Source: Gautieria morchelliformis (Eukaryota; Basidiomycota; Agaricomycetes; Gomphales; Gomphaceae). From it: 64,000 bases of DNA. Shown in pieces: positions 42,305 to 54,923 of this stretch (position 1 is its first letter; each line of letters opens with the position of its first letter). A program made the position numbers and the translations under genes. The DNA lies in assembly GCA_015179125.1 (NCBI GenBank), contig WHVA01000050.1:287900-351899 (forward strand), written 5' to 3'. The notes under the pieces were generated by a model that saw nothing but the letters and a program-made list of their open reading frames with translations, made no database searches and had not been told where the DNA came from.

Positions 42305-45300
42305 TCAATCCAGGACATACGCCGAAAACGCCGACGCCGCATACATCCCCTCCGGCGCCGGCGCTGTCTGTCCCCCCGCGCCCCCACCGCCACCGCCACC
42401 CCCATGCCCATACCCATGCCCGTGTCCGTGTCCGTGCCCATGCCCGTGCCCATGCCCGTGCCCATGCCCCCCGTCATACGCCGCGCCGCCGCCCACCTGA
42501 AACGCCGCATCCACGTCCACGGCGAGCGGCCACGCGCCCGGGTTCGTCGTCCACGAGAACCCGGGCAGCGCGCCGTGCTCCCAGAACGACGGGTCCGCGA
42601 GCGCGGCGAGGCTCGACACCATCATGTCCGTGTCCGCGAGCGACGGCTCGCCGGGTGCGAACGCGGGGAGCGGCTGGTCGACGTCCATGTAGGGCGAGTG
42701 GTCCGCGAAGAGGGCGTGCGGGAGCGGGTGTGGCGGCGGGGGCGGGGGCGGGGGCGGCGCGGGGCCGGCGAAGGAGTGGGCGGGGTGGATGGAGCCGGGC
42801 ATGGAGAGCTCCATCGTGCCATATTCGGGGGCGGGCACGGGCGCGACGTGCACGGGGTCCGCGCGGGGCGGCGTGTGCGTGTGCGTGTGCGTGTCGGTGT
42901 CGGTGTTGTGCGGGGACTGCGACTGCGGCTGCTGTGGCAGCTGCTGCGCGTGGCCCTGGTCCTGGTGGTCGTCCTGTGCGCCGGGCCTCGCGCGCGCGCG
43001 CACATGCCGTGCCAGCACGCCCGCGAGGAACCGCGCATACAGCTTCGGCGTGTGGCGGTTGTCGATCGCGACCGCGTCCGAGCCGAGCAGGTCCACGAGG
43101 CGCTGCACGAGCTGCGTGATCTCGCGCTCCCGCCCGGGGCGCATCATGAACGAGAACGTCGGGCGCAGGATCTGCGGAAGAACGGCCGGCACGTGGGGTT
43201 AGTATGGCGTATGACGCGCTGGGCGTGTGCTGGCGCACCTTGAGCATGAACGCCGCGGCGAACCCCATGAACACAAAGTACGCCTCGACGGAGTACCGCA
43301 TATCTGCACAGCCCACCGGTTAGTCAACAATGGATCTCGCAAAACGGGCGGGGGCTGGGCTCACAGCCGAGCTTGGCGAGCTTGTCCACGATCTGCGTGA
43401 GGTTCTCGGTCGCGGCCGCAACGCACTGCTCCGCGAACGGGTTGTCGTGCCGCAGGCCCTGGCGCATGCCGTCGCGCAGCCCGATGGACAGCACGACCAA
43501 CTTCGCGTACGACACGAGGCTGCGGACGGCGTCGTGTCAGCGTCAGCGTCAGCGCGCGGCGAGGACGGCAAGGCACTCACAAGGGCCACAGGTTATCCCG
43601 CATCGTCAGCACCGGGTCCGCCCCTGCAGAGTATGCCGAACGCGTCAGCCCATGCGCATGCCGGGGGTGACTATGTCTATGTAGTCCCCGCGTGTGTGGG
43701 GGGTACTCACGCGTGCCAAAGTACTCGTCGAAGAGGCGCTGCCAGTGCGCGCCGACCGCGGCGACCTTGTCCGCGTACGCCTGCACGACGTTCAGGTCGA
43801 GAATCTGCGCGTTGCGCCGTGCGCGCGCTCAGCACCGTCGAGCGCGCAAGGCAAAAAGTGAAAGCGCACCTTCTTCTCCCCGTCGGGGCCGTACGCATCC
43901 GAATACACCGTCTCGTGGAACCCCGACATCTGCCGCCACATCAGCCTCCGCTTACCACAAACAGGAGCCGGCACTCACCACGAGCAGCAAGTCCGCATAC
44001 GCACACACGTGGAAGTCCTGCCCCAGATTGCACGGCGAGCCGCGCCACCAGCCCTCGAGCCCGCCGGGCACCGCGACCGCGCCGAGGCGCTGCAGCGGCC
44101 CCGCGCACACGATCGCGGACGGCTTGCCCTGCTGCGTCGAGATCGAGCGGTCGATGCACACGCAGTTGAGCCAGATGCGCGTGCGCGAGAGCAGCACGCG
44201 CGCGTGCTCCTCCGCGGGGGGCAGCGCGGAGAGGTGCGCCGTGTGCGTCGCGAGGCGCGAGGACGCGCGCGCGGCGTCGGACGTCGGCGCGGGGAGGTGC
44301 AGCTCGAGGTCGGTCGCGATCCTGGAAACGCATTTCGTCAGCCGCACGCAGGGGGAGAGTACAGGACGGGACGGGACGGGACACGCACCGGATGCCGAGC
44401 CCGCAGTAGAGGTACGCGCGGTCCTCCTTGAAGGTGCGCGACGGCGGGGCGTACGCGCCGAGGAGGAGGTACGCCTGGCACGCCTCGACGTTCTTGGGGC
44501 CGTTGACCGCGGCACCCGCCGCGCGCTTCGCGGCGTCGAGCAGCTGCGGGTAGAGCTCCGGGCGCGGCGCGTAGTGGCGCGACGCGACGGCGCAGACTGC
44601 ATCCAAGAAAAAACAAAGCACGCCCGTCAGCGCCGACGAAAGCAATATTATATATGTTATGTGGACGGAGCGAGCGGCGACTCACTGGTCGTGTACAGGA
44701 AGGCGCTCGCGTGGCGCACGCGCGCGGGGGTGTGGATCGCGGGGTCGCAGATCGAGAAGAAGATCTGTGGCGCGAGCGGGAACGGGGTGGTCAGAACGGC
44801 GCAATGAGCAAACGCACAGCGCAAGCGAAAAAAAACACCCAAACACGCACATTAATCTTGTCATAAAACCTGGCACGCGGCGTCAGCATTCAACATGCAC
44901 CCTAAGAGAGAGCGTGCGTGTGCGCGCTCGTGTGTGTGTGTGTGACTCACAGCCCGAACAACACGTCCTCCTCCTCCTCCGCGCGCACGAGGCCCGTGCG
45001 CACGATCTCGGGCACGCCGTCGTAATCCTCCTGCGCGGGCGAGGGCGAGAGCGCAGGGAGCGTGGGCGGCGGCGGCGGCGTCGCAGTCGCGGGCGCGTCG
45101 GCGCGGCTGGACGCGGGGACGCCCGCGCTGCGCGGCGCGTGTGCATCGGTCGCGCCGCCGCCGGACACGGGCGTCGGCGGCTCCGGCGCGCGACGCGCGA
45201 CACCGCCCCACCCCCGCACGTCCCCCAGCCCCAGATTCAGCCCCAGCGCCGGCCCCGGCCCAGACCCAGGCGGCGCGCCGGGCTCCCCGTGCTTCGCTCC

Positions 45301-46905
45301 GCGTCCCCGCCCGCGCCCGCGCCCCCTGCCCCGCCCGCGCCCTCGGCCCCGCCCCGGACCCGGAGCTGGACGTCCCGCCCCGGCGTCGGGGGACGCGTCG
45401 TCGGTGGGACCAGGCGCAGGCGCAGCGTCGCCGGTGCCGGCACCCGCCTCACGCCCCGCGCGATACCCGTAGCTATACGAGGGGAACGTGCGGCGGCGGG
45501 CGAGCGCCGTGTCTGTGCCCGCGCCCGCACGGCGCGCGGGGAGCGGGGAGCGGGGGCGCGTCGGCGTGAGCAGGTGCGCGTGTGCGTGGTTCCACGTCCG
45601 TCCGCGCGGGTCGTCCTCCTCTCCCTCTCCCTCTCCCTCTCCATCTCCCTCCACTTCCCCCTCCGCGTCTGCGTCTGCGTCTTCGTCCAGCCACTGCGCC
45701 TCCTCCGCCTCGCCCTCGCGCCCTCCCTCTCCCACACCGCCGCCGCCCACACCCCGCGCACTGACATACCCACGCGCGGCCTCGATCCAGCGCTCGACGA
45801 GGCGCTCCACGTCGCGCTTCGGGGTGCTCTTGCTCCACTGCGGGAGCGGCGGGAGGTCGGGCAGCGCAGGCGTCGCGGTGGCGTTGCTGGAGCTCGCGCT
45901 GCTGGAGAGGGTGTTGCCGGCGGTGGCGGTGTCGGCGGGATGGGGATGGCGCGGCGGGGTGGCGGGGAGAGCGCGCGTGCGCGTGAGGGCGGGGTCGAGG
46001 TCGAGGTCGGGGCCGACGTGCGGGAGCGGGATCGGCGCGCGCGGGAGCGCGTTTTGCGGGGGGTAGGGGTGGCGCGCGGCATGCGGGTGCTGCGCGTTTT
46101 GGACATCGCGTGGGTGGGGTGCGTTTTGGGGGCGTGTCTGCTCCCCGGCGGGGCCGTGCGCCGGGCGCGGGGGCTCGCGCTGCGGGAGGGCGCCGAGGAG
46201 GCGGAAGATGAAGAGCTGCTTCTCGTGGTTGCGGCGGACGAGCTCGGTGTGGGATCTGTGGGCGGGGGTGAGCAGGGCATCGTGGAGCGGGAGCGGGAGC
46301 GGGGTGCAAGACTGAGACTGACGGGGGCGGGGCTTCTGCTTCCTGCCCGAGAGGTGGCAGACGTGGCCGCCGTGGGCGCAGCGGCGGCATTTCTGGGCGT
46401 CGAGCGGGAAGACGCAGCGTACCTGGGGGGCGTCAGTGGGGGTGCGGGGTGCGGGGACGGGCGGGACGGACCTTGCTCAGCTTGCAGGCGTCGCACGCGC
46501 CGGCGCTGCGGGAAGGGCGTTAGGGACGGGGAGGCGGGTGGGGCACGGGACTCACGCGCGGGGCCCACCGAGTCTCCTCTCACGCGCAGGGACCTCGCGC
46601 TGCTTTCCCTTGCTGTTGGGGGGATGGGGGTCGTCGAGGACGTCTTGGGGGTAGGGGTCGGGGTCGTCGAGGGTGTCTAGGGCGTCGGGGTCGAGGGAGA
46701 AGGGGTCGGGGTCGAAGGGATTGGGCGCGTCGTACGGGTAGGGGTACACGTAGGGCTGGGTGCTGGTGGATGGCTGCGGGTGGTAGGACGGGTGGGACGG
46801 GAAGGGCTGTGGGTGCGGGTGCGGGTAGAGCGGGGTGTGCGGGTGGGGCGGGGCCTGCTGGAGAGGGTGCCAAGTGTGCGGCTGCGGGAGACGGGTGCCA
46901 TGCAT
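42305..46905 (-). CDS. Zn2Cys6 fungal-specific transcription factor, full-length copy 3
   Basis: This is a multi-exon nuclear regulator. Exon 1 starts at ATG 46905 (Pro/His/Asp-rich) and ends at 46556; exon 2 is 46505-46472; exon 3 runs 46422-44951, open throughout. The zinc cluster spans exons 2-3 with spacing C-X2-C-X6-C-X8-C-X2-C-X6-C, followed by a basic GRKQKPRPR linker, as in PrtT/PriB-like activators. A disordered region holds a GR-repeat. The middle homology region follows in small exons (SICDPAIHTPARVRHAS, VEACQAYLLLGAYAPPSRTF, RIWLNCVCIDRSISTQQGKP), and the protein ends MYAASAFSAYVLD. The simplest splice from exon 3 (CT|GTGAGT) to the next exon (CACAG|ATCTTC) leaves a phase mismatch, so either another site is used or this copy is also damaged. 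Confidence 0.75.
42395..42476. repeat. 12-bp minisatellite coding a His-Gly run
   Basis: CCATGCCCGTGC-type units repeat about six times inside the last exon of regulator copy 3 and encode alternating His and Gly, followed by a poly-Gly run. Copies 1 and 2 have only short Gly-rich sequence here, so the expansion is specific to copy 3. Confidence 0.8.
45290..45355 (-). repeat. GC-rich repeat coding an Arg-Gly tract
   Basis: CGCCCG/CGCGCC-type units in exon 3 of regulator copy 3 encode alternating Gly and Arg over roughly 20 residues. It probably forms a disordered, nucleic-acid-friendly segment; this is inference from composition. Confidence 0.7.
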
Positions 46906-48060
46906 GTCGGTGGGTGTGCAGCGTCGCGGTGTCGGTGAGCAATGCTGGGGCAGCGGTATATAGCAGGCCGTGTGCCGAGGAGGGAATACCGCAGGCGGTG
47001 TATGATGACGTCGGACGCTGGACGCAGCCGATTCCCCTCCGACCGCGGGAACGGGCTGGCGTCTACCGGCCTGGCGAGGAAATCGCCGGGCGGGCGCTTG
47101 CGCGCAAAGCGCCGGGGAGGCTCCGACCCGTCCGACATTGGCAATGGCGATCCCATGGCCTGTGTGATCCGGGGGCTGGGCGACTTGGCAGCGTCGATCT
47201 ATCGGGCAGGACGTGCGGGTCCGCGCGCCCCGTCTCGGCCACCCCGCGCCTCCCACCGTGTGCGCGTGTGCTGCTCTGCGGGGTCCGCACGCTGGGCGGG
47301 GGCGCGCCCGTGGGAGGGCGCGCCCCGCGGGCGGTGCGGCTCACCGCGACGATCAGCGCGCACTCGAGATCCCCACCGGCCCTTCTTGCCCCGGGCACTC
47401 GGTATCTCGTTCAGAACCGAGTGCCCGCTGCGTCGCTTGCCTACTCTATTGCCCTCGAGTGCGACGCGAGGGCAGTTCCGCGCATCGCGATGCGCCCCGC
47501 GCCCAGCGCCCCGGCGGGTCTGCGTCGCACCGCCGGCCTGTGCCCCCCGGTCCACAATTACTCACAATTACTCAGTCCATAATTACTCAGCCAGCACCCG
47601 CGGTCCACACTTACTCAGCCTCCCACAGCCCCCCGCGCCGCCCCGCACCGCTTCCCCGTCTCAATCCAGGGGGATTTCCCGGCCCTAATTCAGCGAGTCG
47701 AGATCTGCGCCAGCCGTGTGGCGTCCCGGCGCGGCCTCGGCACGCCGCCACACGCGCAGGGCCGGCGGCACGTGCTCGAGTGATCCCGTGCACGTGCTGT
47801 CGTATTCATTCCTCTCGTGCATGACATCATACCTTATGGCGTAGGTATGCCCGTCTTCGCGACTCGCCTATCTCGCCCATGGCCACGAGGCCTAATCGTG
47901 CATCTCGCGCAGGAAGCGTTGCCCACCTCGCCTTCGTCTACCCCCAGCTCCGCCCGTGCACGCGTTACGCCCAGCGCGCCAATCGCAGCTCCCCGTCTTC
48001 CCTGATCATCACATGACGTCACGTATCATCAGCACTCATTATTTCTACGCCACGGCTGGA
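46906..48060. repeat. GC-rich non-coding repeat, member A, and regulator 5' flank
   Basis: No gene is recognised. From about 47400 the sequence shares ordered blocks with 48240-49475: GGGGGATTT(T)CC, GTGTGGCGTCCCGGCGCGGC (47714 and about 48941), CTTCGTCTAC (47932), and an end of the form TACGCCACGG followed by TGGATAAC or TTGATAAC (48047 and 49455). TTACTCA words cluster at 47560-47625. The first few hundred bases must also carry the promoter of regulator copy 3, but no motif stands out. Confidence 0.55.
47555..47627. promoter_or_regulatory. Cluster of four TTACTCA words
   Basis: ACAATTACTCA occurs twice in tandem, followed by ATAATTACTCA and CACTTACTCA within about 70 bases. It could be a short tandem repeat or a set of factor sites; nothing proves function. 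Confidence 0.4.
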
Positions 48061-48239
48061 TAACTAACGGTGCTTCTGTTGTTCGCACACCGCTGATCTT
48101 TCAACAATGGTGTGCGAATGACGGGGAAGCAGAGCTGGCTTCTCTGGCCCTCGATCGACCGGGATGGACGATCAAACGACATGATAATAGATGCAAGCTG
48201 TTGTCGTTTGATTCTGTATACCCATCACTGCACTGTCCA

Positions 48240-49475
48240 TTTCAGGCTCTCATCTCCATGGCATCTCGTGCTCTAGTATGCTCTGGCGCCCGCACTTCGA
48301 GCACAGGGCCTGCATACCATGCACGGCGACCATCAGCAGATGACTATGCCCACGTATTCCGGCTACTTATTACAGGCCAAGAGCACGACGACCTACCGCG
48401 GCCGTGCGTGCCTGCAGCCTGACGAGCCTGCGTGCGGAGATGATACGTAATATGCCGGTATATCTTGGCACACCACCCGGGCCCTGGCGCACACCTCCGG
48501 ACTCCTAGCCCGCTCCGAGTCTCTGACCCAGGGGCTCGCACCCTAGATCCAGGGACCTGCGTGCATCCCCTTTCTTGCATACCTACACTGGTGCGCCAGG
48601 CCCCCGCTGGCACAGACCACCGGGGGCACTTGGTAAAACCGAGAATGGAGCAGACCCCGCTGCGTCGCTCATTACGCGACGGCAGTTCCTCGCGCGTCGC
48701 GCGCAACCCCGGGGCCCTGGGGGCACATCGCCGGAAGTGTGCCCCGCCGGCAGCGCACCCGCGCACCGCCCCGGCATAGCCAGCCCCGGCACCGCCGCGC
48801 AGCGTCACGCCCCCCGCGCCCCGCCACCCCCGCATCTCCGTGCTAAATACTTACGTAACGCCAGGGGGATTTTCCATCTCCTGTGCCTTCTCGCTTCGCG
48901 GCGACCCTGATCTGCGTCCGCGGCCCCGTGTGCGTGTGCGTGTGGCGTCCCGGCGCGGCGCAGGCTCGGCACGCGTGCCATGGCCTGCTTCTTCTCCGTT
49001 CTCGTTCTCGGCCACAGGGCGCGGGCGCAGGCTCAGGCTCAGCGCGCGACTCGGAGCACGTGGGCGAGACCAGCGTGGGCATGCTGCGAGTGGGTTCTTC
49101 AATTAGTCCCTGGCCGATTTTACGCAAGCGGATCATACTACCTTCGCAAATTAATTACCATGGCCTCCTTCTCGAGGCTATCCCACGAGGACGAGGCCGA
49201 GGCTCCTTATATAAGCTCATTATGTAATACGCCATCTCGCGCATCAAATTTCCCATTCCCCCACCTCGCTTCGTCTACAGCACGGCTCTCGAGGGCGCGA
49301 GACCCGACTTCCCTTCCCGCGTCACACTGCTCGCCAACCGCCGGCACCCACCCTCGTCCGCCTTCCCCGATGATGACATAGCGTCACGGACCCACGGTCA
49401 CGGGGTATTCCTTGCCACGGGGCAGACCGTGTCATCGACTATTATTATTTTTTTACGCCACGGTTTGATAACGAA
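48240..49475. repeat. GC-rich non-coding repeat, member B
   Basis: Long stretches match member C: TACCATGCAC...GATGACTATGCC (48316-48352), the block from CTACTTATTACAGG to ATTACGCGACGGCAG (48362-48684), GCACATCGCCGGAAGTGTGC (48723), and ACTTACGTAACGCCA (about 48850). Further on, GGCCGATTTTA...TATATAAG (49113-49213) matches 56537-56660. Only chance frames occur. The unit is about 1.2 kb; superfamily is unknown and terminal repeats were not identified. Confidence 0.75.
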
Positions 49476-49534
49476 AAATCTGCCGCCACGTCGTTTATTA
49501 AACTCCAATCCAACGCGACCGACGTGGACGCTGA

Positions 49535-49755
49535 ATTAGCATGTCCGGCCCGACAACTAGACAATGCATGGAAAGTATCCGTGTATTGGCTAGTTGGCGT
49601 TGGATGCCGTACAGGTGTACCCATCTCTCCGACTAATAAGTGCACATTAGCATGTCCGGCCTGGACACGACAACTAGATAATACATGGAAAGGTTCCACG
49701 TATTGGCTAGTTGTCGTTGGATGCTGTGTACATCGACATCTCATATATGTTGTGC
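49535..49755. repeat. 111-bp direct duplication
   Basis: ATTAGCATGTCCGGCC starts at 49535 and 49646. Each is followed by CGACAACTAGA(C/T)AAT, ATGGAAAG, GTATTGGCTAGTTG and CGTTGGATGC, with scattered differences. The sequence is non-coding. Confidence 0.8.
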
Positions 49756-52700
49756 ATGTCTCGTAGACGACTTCCGAATTCGAAACTGCCACCGTCATGA
49801 TGACGGACGGGGACCCAGGACATCGCGCATTACTAGCACCGCATACCTATGTAGGGCACGATTTTCTCGTGGCTCCCGCTTCTCCCGCACCGTGTGCAAC
49901 TATGTATTACTCTATTTTGCGTGGGCCCTTATCGTCAAGAGAACGCCGGGAGTCGCCGCCCGCCGATCGTGCTTCCTTCCAACTTGATCCCACCATCACC
50001 TTCGAAAGTATCCCACGCTGAGTGTGCCCGCTCTCTTTCGTGTGCTTTCCCGTCGCGCCGCGCGCCCCTTAATTGTGCGCGTGCGACACATCATGATGCC
50101 GCTTTGTACGGGTCTGAGTCGACGTTCCTACGCTGTGCTCGGCTAACTTCGAGGGTCGTCGTCGTTTTTACATGAGGACAGCGCGATGCATCAAACCCTG
50201 GCTTGATACCGCGTGTATCGAAAATGGTCCCCGCGGCGGCGCCTATGCAATGCTGGGTGCGCCAGTACCTCAGGCCTCGGGCTGCAAATGGCACGTAGGT
50301 GCATGCGTACTCTGAGGGGGACTAAGTATACGGCACGGGCGCACTTGTCCGATTGTTGTTCTGCTGGCCTTGTGGGGCGATCCCCCGCATTCGGCTCATC
50401 ATTGGTTTCAGCTAGGGCGCTGCTGATCTGATCTGGTTTGATTTTGATTTTGATTTTTCTTTTTTCATTCTCAGGTTTCAGGTTGGGCACAGTGTTCTGA
50501 ATCGTATTAGTGATTATTCGTCGTCAGCGCTCAGGGTATATGAGCTTTGAACCATCTTCGCGGGTTTTGGATTTTGGAAATTGAATATTGAGGTTCTGTG
50601 GTTGGCTGTGATGTGTTTAGAATTCGATGTGGTTTCGGATTCGGATTCGGATTCATGCACATGTTCGGTCTCGAATTCATCCCCATCAACGCCAGCTCGA
50701 GTTGCGATCCCGATGAGTCTGGTTTCGTAGTAAGTGACATCTATCATCAAGGCATGAGCACGAAAGCTTCAATTGGTCTATGATACGTCACTCTTGACCC
50801 AGCAACCCGACCCGCGCCGCGCCGCCACCGCGACTGTCGCTCTTGATCCTTTGCGCACTTTTCCGTCTTTCCCAGGACGTTCCCTCCCCAAACCGGCTTC
50901 TGGGTGCGGGTGCGGGTGCGGGTTCGGAACAGAAACGAAACCCACAGCCACCGTGCTGTATCGTCTCAGCTGCAATACACGTTTGTTTCCGAAAATATAC
51001 GGGTTGGGCATTGGGTGTTATCCGACTGGCAGTCGACGCTGGGATCCGTGTGCTACGTGTTTTGCGTGCCCCATACCCCGGATGCTTTTTTGGGCGTCCC
51101 GCACGGATGCGACACTACCAGTCCGATGCAGGGAGCGCGGGAGTGCTAGCAGCAGGAAGTTTGCGACCTGTGATTAAAGGAATGGAAATATAATGCGTGA
51201 ACTGTGAAAGAGAACCGTTTGACATAACGTGAATAAGTATGTTCGAGACGTACATCTTCACGAGTCTTCTTTTTTTTACAGTGCTGATGCTTCCCCGATC
51301 AGAGCATGCTGCTCTACGGGGATAGTTGCCCCACGGAGCAGTGAACTAGACAGTGGATCTATTTCCCGATCCACGTGCTCAGGTATCATGTGCAGCGCCC
51401 GATCGCGACGGAACAGCGGCGCTGCGCAGGGTCTAAACCCAGCAGAGTTGAAAAGAAAGTTCAACATCCGTCCTAGACTAATCCTGAGATAGCCTAGCAA
51501 GCGCCTGTACAGTGTGCTGTATATACTGTAGAAGACGTCCGTGGCTTAGAAGCAGGCGGAGGACTGGCGCAGCCGCATTTCGAGAGTCGACGTACTGGGT
51601 GATACAGCAGGAGCGGAAGATTTAGCAGTTTATTTCCCGAAAAACTCGCTCCAGCAGAGGTTGTGGCCGAAGAATTATTGGAGTTGAACTGCGGCTCAGG
51701 AACTTCACTGAATGACATAGACGCGAAAGAAAGCGCCGGGGAAGATATGCCTGCCAGATAAGAGCGAAGGACACCCGTTGCGTATTATATCTACGTGTCT
51801 GCGCAGCTGGTGTAGAGCGCAGCAAAGAAAAGTTGATTGGACCGAGCGTGGGACGGCATGTGTATGTCCTGATCGGCCCGAGGCCATGTTTTCGGGTACG
51901 GAATGTTCCTGCCGGCCGGAGCTAGATCCGAGTCTAACGGGCCTCTGGATCGTTACGCAGGACACGTCTGCTCGTCCGCTGCCACGCTCAGGCTGGCACA
52001 CCGTTTCATGTGTCCGACCTCGAATATCCAACGGACGGGTTCATCACGTTCCTGGCGAGCATCATGGTCATCCAAGGCGTTGAAATTGAAATTCGAAGAA
52101 AAAGCATGCAGCTTCGAGTTTTGTGGTTCGTGGTTCACGTCTCGGGCGGCGGGCCGCGTTGCGGTTGAGATGGTGAGTCGAGAATACTACTGGTAAGTAT
52201 AGTACAGGGAATTTGATATTTAAAAATCGAAATGACGGACGGCGGGCCGCGACTGGAGCAGTGCTTGACCCACCTGACGCTCGTACGCGTGCTACGCATC
52301 ACCCGCCAGGTACTCGTCGCGCCTTCCGCCCGTTACATTCACGACTCATGCATCTCCCCTGCGAGCGACACCACCCAGCCTCGGTATACTAATGCTTCTG
52401 CTGCTTAAGCCGAGTCCATCGGTGTGCGCGGTTCCCCACTGCCGCTGTGGCTGTATTGTGCTGCAAGCGGCAATCATAATTTCTCTAGATTTAGGTGGCA
52501 CTGAAGCCTCCCTTATACACTATCCATGCCCGCCACCGTGCCGCCCCTCGTCCACTCAATCTCAATTCGTAGCCGAGATCATATACATACCGCCTCCAGA
52601 TCCGGACTGCGCGGATTGTTTGATCTGCGCTGATCGTACCCCCATTCGCGCCTGCGCCCGAGGCCTGGATTGCCAATGGTTGCGGCGATCGCCATAGGCA

Positions 52701-53984
52701 CCTGTAGCGAGGTGGGGACGCTGGTGCCCAGAGCGCTGAGTGTTTCCAAGGCGACGAGGTGAGAGACCGTGGAGTTGTGCATGCAGGACAGGGACGATCC
52801 AAGACTGCTCACACGGTATGCCTCTCATGTGATACCCCTCGTCGCCTCCGTCTCGTCATCCTCGTTACGGTGCGCCTCATTTGACACCGTGAGTCGTTCT
52901 CCGGGAACGTGGAGTATCTGCATCTGCACCTGCAGCACAGCTTATGGCGTAAGATGCACACGGTGGGCATACCGGTGCCCGCGGCGTCCGCACTTGCTCA
53001 GAGCTGTACTCTACCATGTCCGCAGCCGCGCAGCGACCCACCCCCCATCCCCGTCTCCATCCCAATGTCGTGGCGCGGCCTGCCTGCTCCCGCTCAGACC
53101 TCAGCAGCTAGAGCCTAGAGTCCAAAATCGGCTCACGAGGCCGAGCCGTGCGACTGACCCACTGACGCACGCGATTGCGAAAAGCCTGGCGTCTCGCGCG
53201 TGATGACGTAGCGCGTGACGTCGCGTGACGTCTCGTAACTTGTTCAGATGTACATATCGTGTCTACTACTTACTAGTGTATGCCGTGTCTGTCTGTCTGT
53301 TCCGGGCTCGCATGCGCCTCTGTTTTGGACTTGCGCCGGCAACGCTCGTCGCTGGTGTCGGACTGACCTCCAGTCACGAATCTCATGATGCCATAACTTC
53401 GATTCTACACCAAGCACCACTCCATGCGTCAAGCGCTTATGGCACTCGATGCCTATCAGACACACCCCGTATATACACCCCACGCCGCACAAATTACCGC
53501 AACCTTCTGCTCCATCCGCACCGTGGGTTGAAGATATATTCAGGTCGTGAGCAACTTTGGAGAAATCTTCTTCTTCTGTCCCTTTCTCATATCAAACCAG
53601 GTCGAGGAGCAACGAATGTGCCTCAGCGTGTTGGTGATTTCGGAGAAGGGAGACCGAGTAAAAAGTACGTCACCAAGGTCAAATATGAGCAGTGAACCGG
53701 GAATATGTTTGCGACTCGGAGTGGACAGGTCCTATGGGTCCGGTTGGGGACAGACATGCGCTGTGGGTACCCAAATCTAACAGGGACATCGCGAATGGAC
53801 TGGGAGGGAAATCGAGGACGATGAGGTATCTTCATAAGCGATGAATCCGCTCATATTCTGAATGTTCTCAGGCTCATGCAGGCCATTTGATTAAGATTAT
53901 TTTGACAGGGAACCTGAATGGTTGGGCGATAGCGACGGGGCACCGCATAAGCGGGAGTTTCTCGGTTCAGTCCCGAGTGCGGCT
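49756..53984. other. No recognisable gene
   Basis: Only short frames, none longer than about 160 residues and none resembling a family. Composition is mixed, with GGATTC and GGGTGC micro-repeats near 50635 and 50905. Old repeats or exons too diverged to see may be present. Confidence 0.45.
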
Positions 53985-54374
53985 GCATACCGTGCATGAC
54001 GATCATCAGCGGATGACTATGCCTACTACAGTAGACTCCCTCCTAACAGATACCTCGGATAACCCATACTCCCTTATAAGCCATAGATTTTTCCATTTCC
54101 CAAGTTGGTTTGCAGTGATTTTGGGATCATAACCAATAACCCATAGTTATTTTGACAAATTATGGGTTATGACAGTAGCCGGGTAATGCCGACAGAAATT
54201 ATATGACATCCCAAAAAGGCAAGAACGACGCAAATATCAACTCTCATCATTAATGAAACCTATTGACATTCTTAAAAAGGGTTTAACTAAGCTTTGGGAT
54301 AGGATATGAGAGTGAAAAGCCAAGCTTGAGGCTGAGCTGAAAGCCAGAAGGTCGGCATCTTACCCTGCATCGAC

Positions 54375-54869
54375 TTGCCACCCATCCAACAGCCATCTCT
54401 CCCCGTCTCATCCATTATCCACACTACTGCTAACTTGAACACTCCTGAAGATTCCATATCAGTTGAGTGGCTCGTTCAAGGAGCTTTGGACAATTTGGAG
54501 TCAACTGGTGTCCTCCAGCGTTCGAACCGAATGGACATTGCTGAGCTTTTGAAACCGGCTGCTGAGTCGCACATGTTTGAGGGAACTGACGAGGATATTT
54601 ATCAGTCAGTGATGGATGTGAAGAAGGCACGCGAAGAAAACAAGGACAATAGCAATGTCATTGATGGCGACATACCCATCGAACCTGCTTCTACGCGTAA
54701 TGAAGCTCTTCAGGCCGTGTTGGTGTTGAGTAAATATGTTCGAGACATTGACGATCCATTCGCCCGTAAGCTGGAGATGATGTTGGGGTCATTTGGACAG
54801 AGGACACGGGCTGCTGGGATGAAGAACTTGAAGGATAATAAGTTGACTAGTTATTTCACCCGTAAATAG
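54375..54869 (+). pseudogene. Pogo-type transposase C-terminal fragment
   Basis: The open frame encodes STGVLQRSNRMDIAELLKPA, IYQSVMDVKKAREEN, TRNEALQAVLVLSKYVRD, DDPFARKLEMMLGSFGQRTR and a final KLTSYFTRK. These match the tail that follows the DDE_1 domain in basidiomycete pogo-like transposases. The DNA-binding and catalytic DDE parts are missing and the frame has no proper ATG start, so it is a relic carried between intact terminal repeats. The stop is at 54867-54869. Confidence 0.75.
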
Positions 54870-54906
54870 CCTCACAATAGTACTATTCGGCAGGTGCCGC
54901 ACCGCT

Positions 54907-54923
54907 AACCCTAACCCTAAATC
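54907..54923. repeat. Short telomere-like repeat
   Basis: CTAACCCTAACCCTAA gives about two and a half units of the fungal telomere repeat (TTAGGG reversed). It lies within the pogo-like element close to its right end. Chance or an interstitial scar are both possible. Confidence 0.4.

Noticed and set aside
44659-46680. Plus-strand open frame of 673 codons
   Set aside because: It is the antisense of the GC-rich regulator exons; the minus strand has the zinc cluster and correct splice sites.
48344-48835. Long frames in the GC-rich repeats as genes
   Set aside because: They are not conserved in frame between repeat members B and C; the blocks are conserved as DNA only.
54905-54923. Telomere end
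   Set aside because: Only about two and a half TTAGGG units inside a transposon; not a chromosome end.
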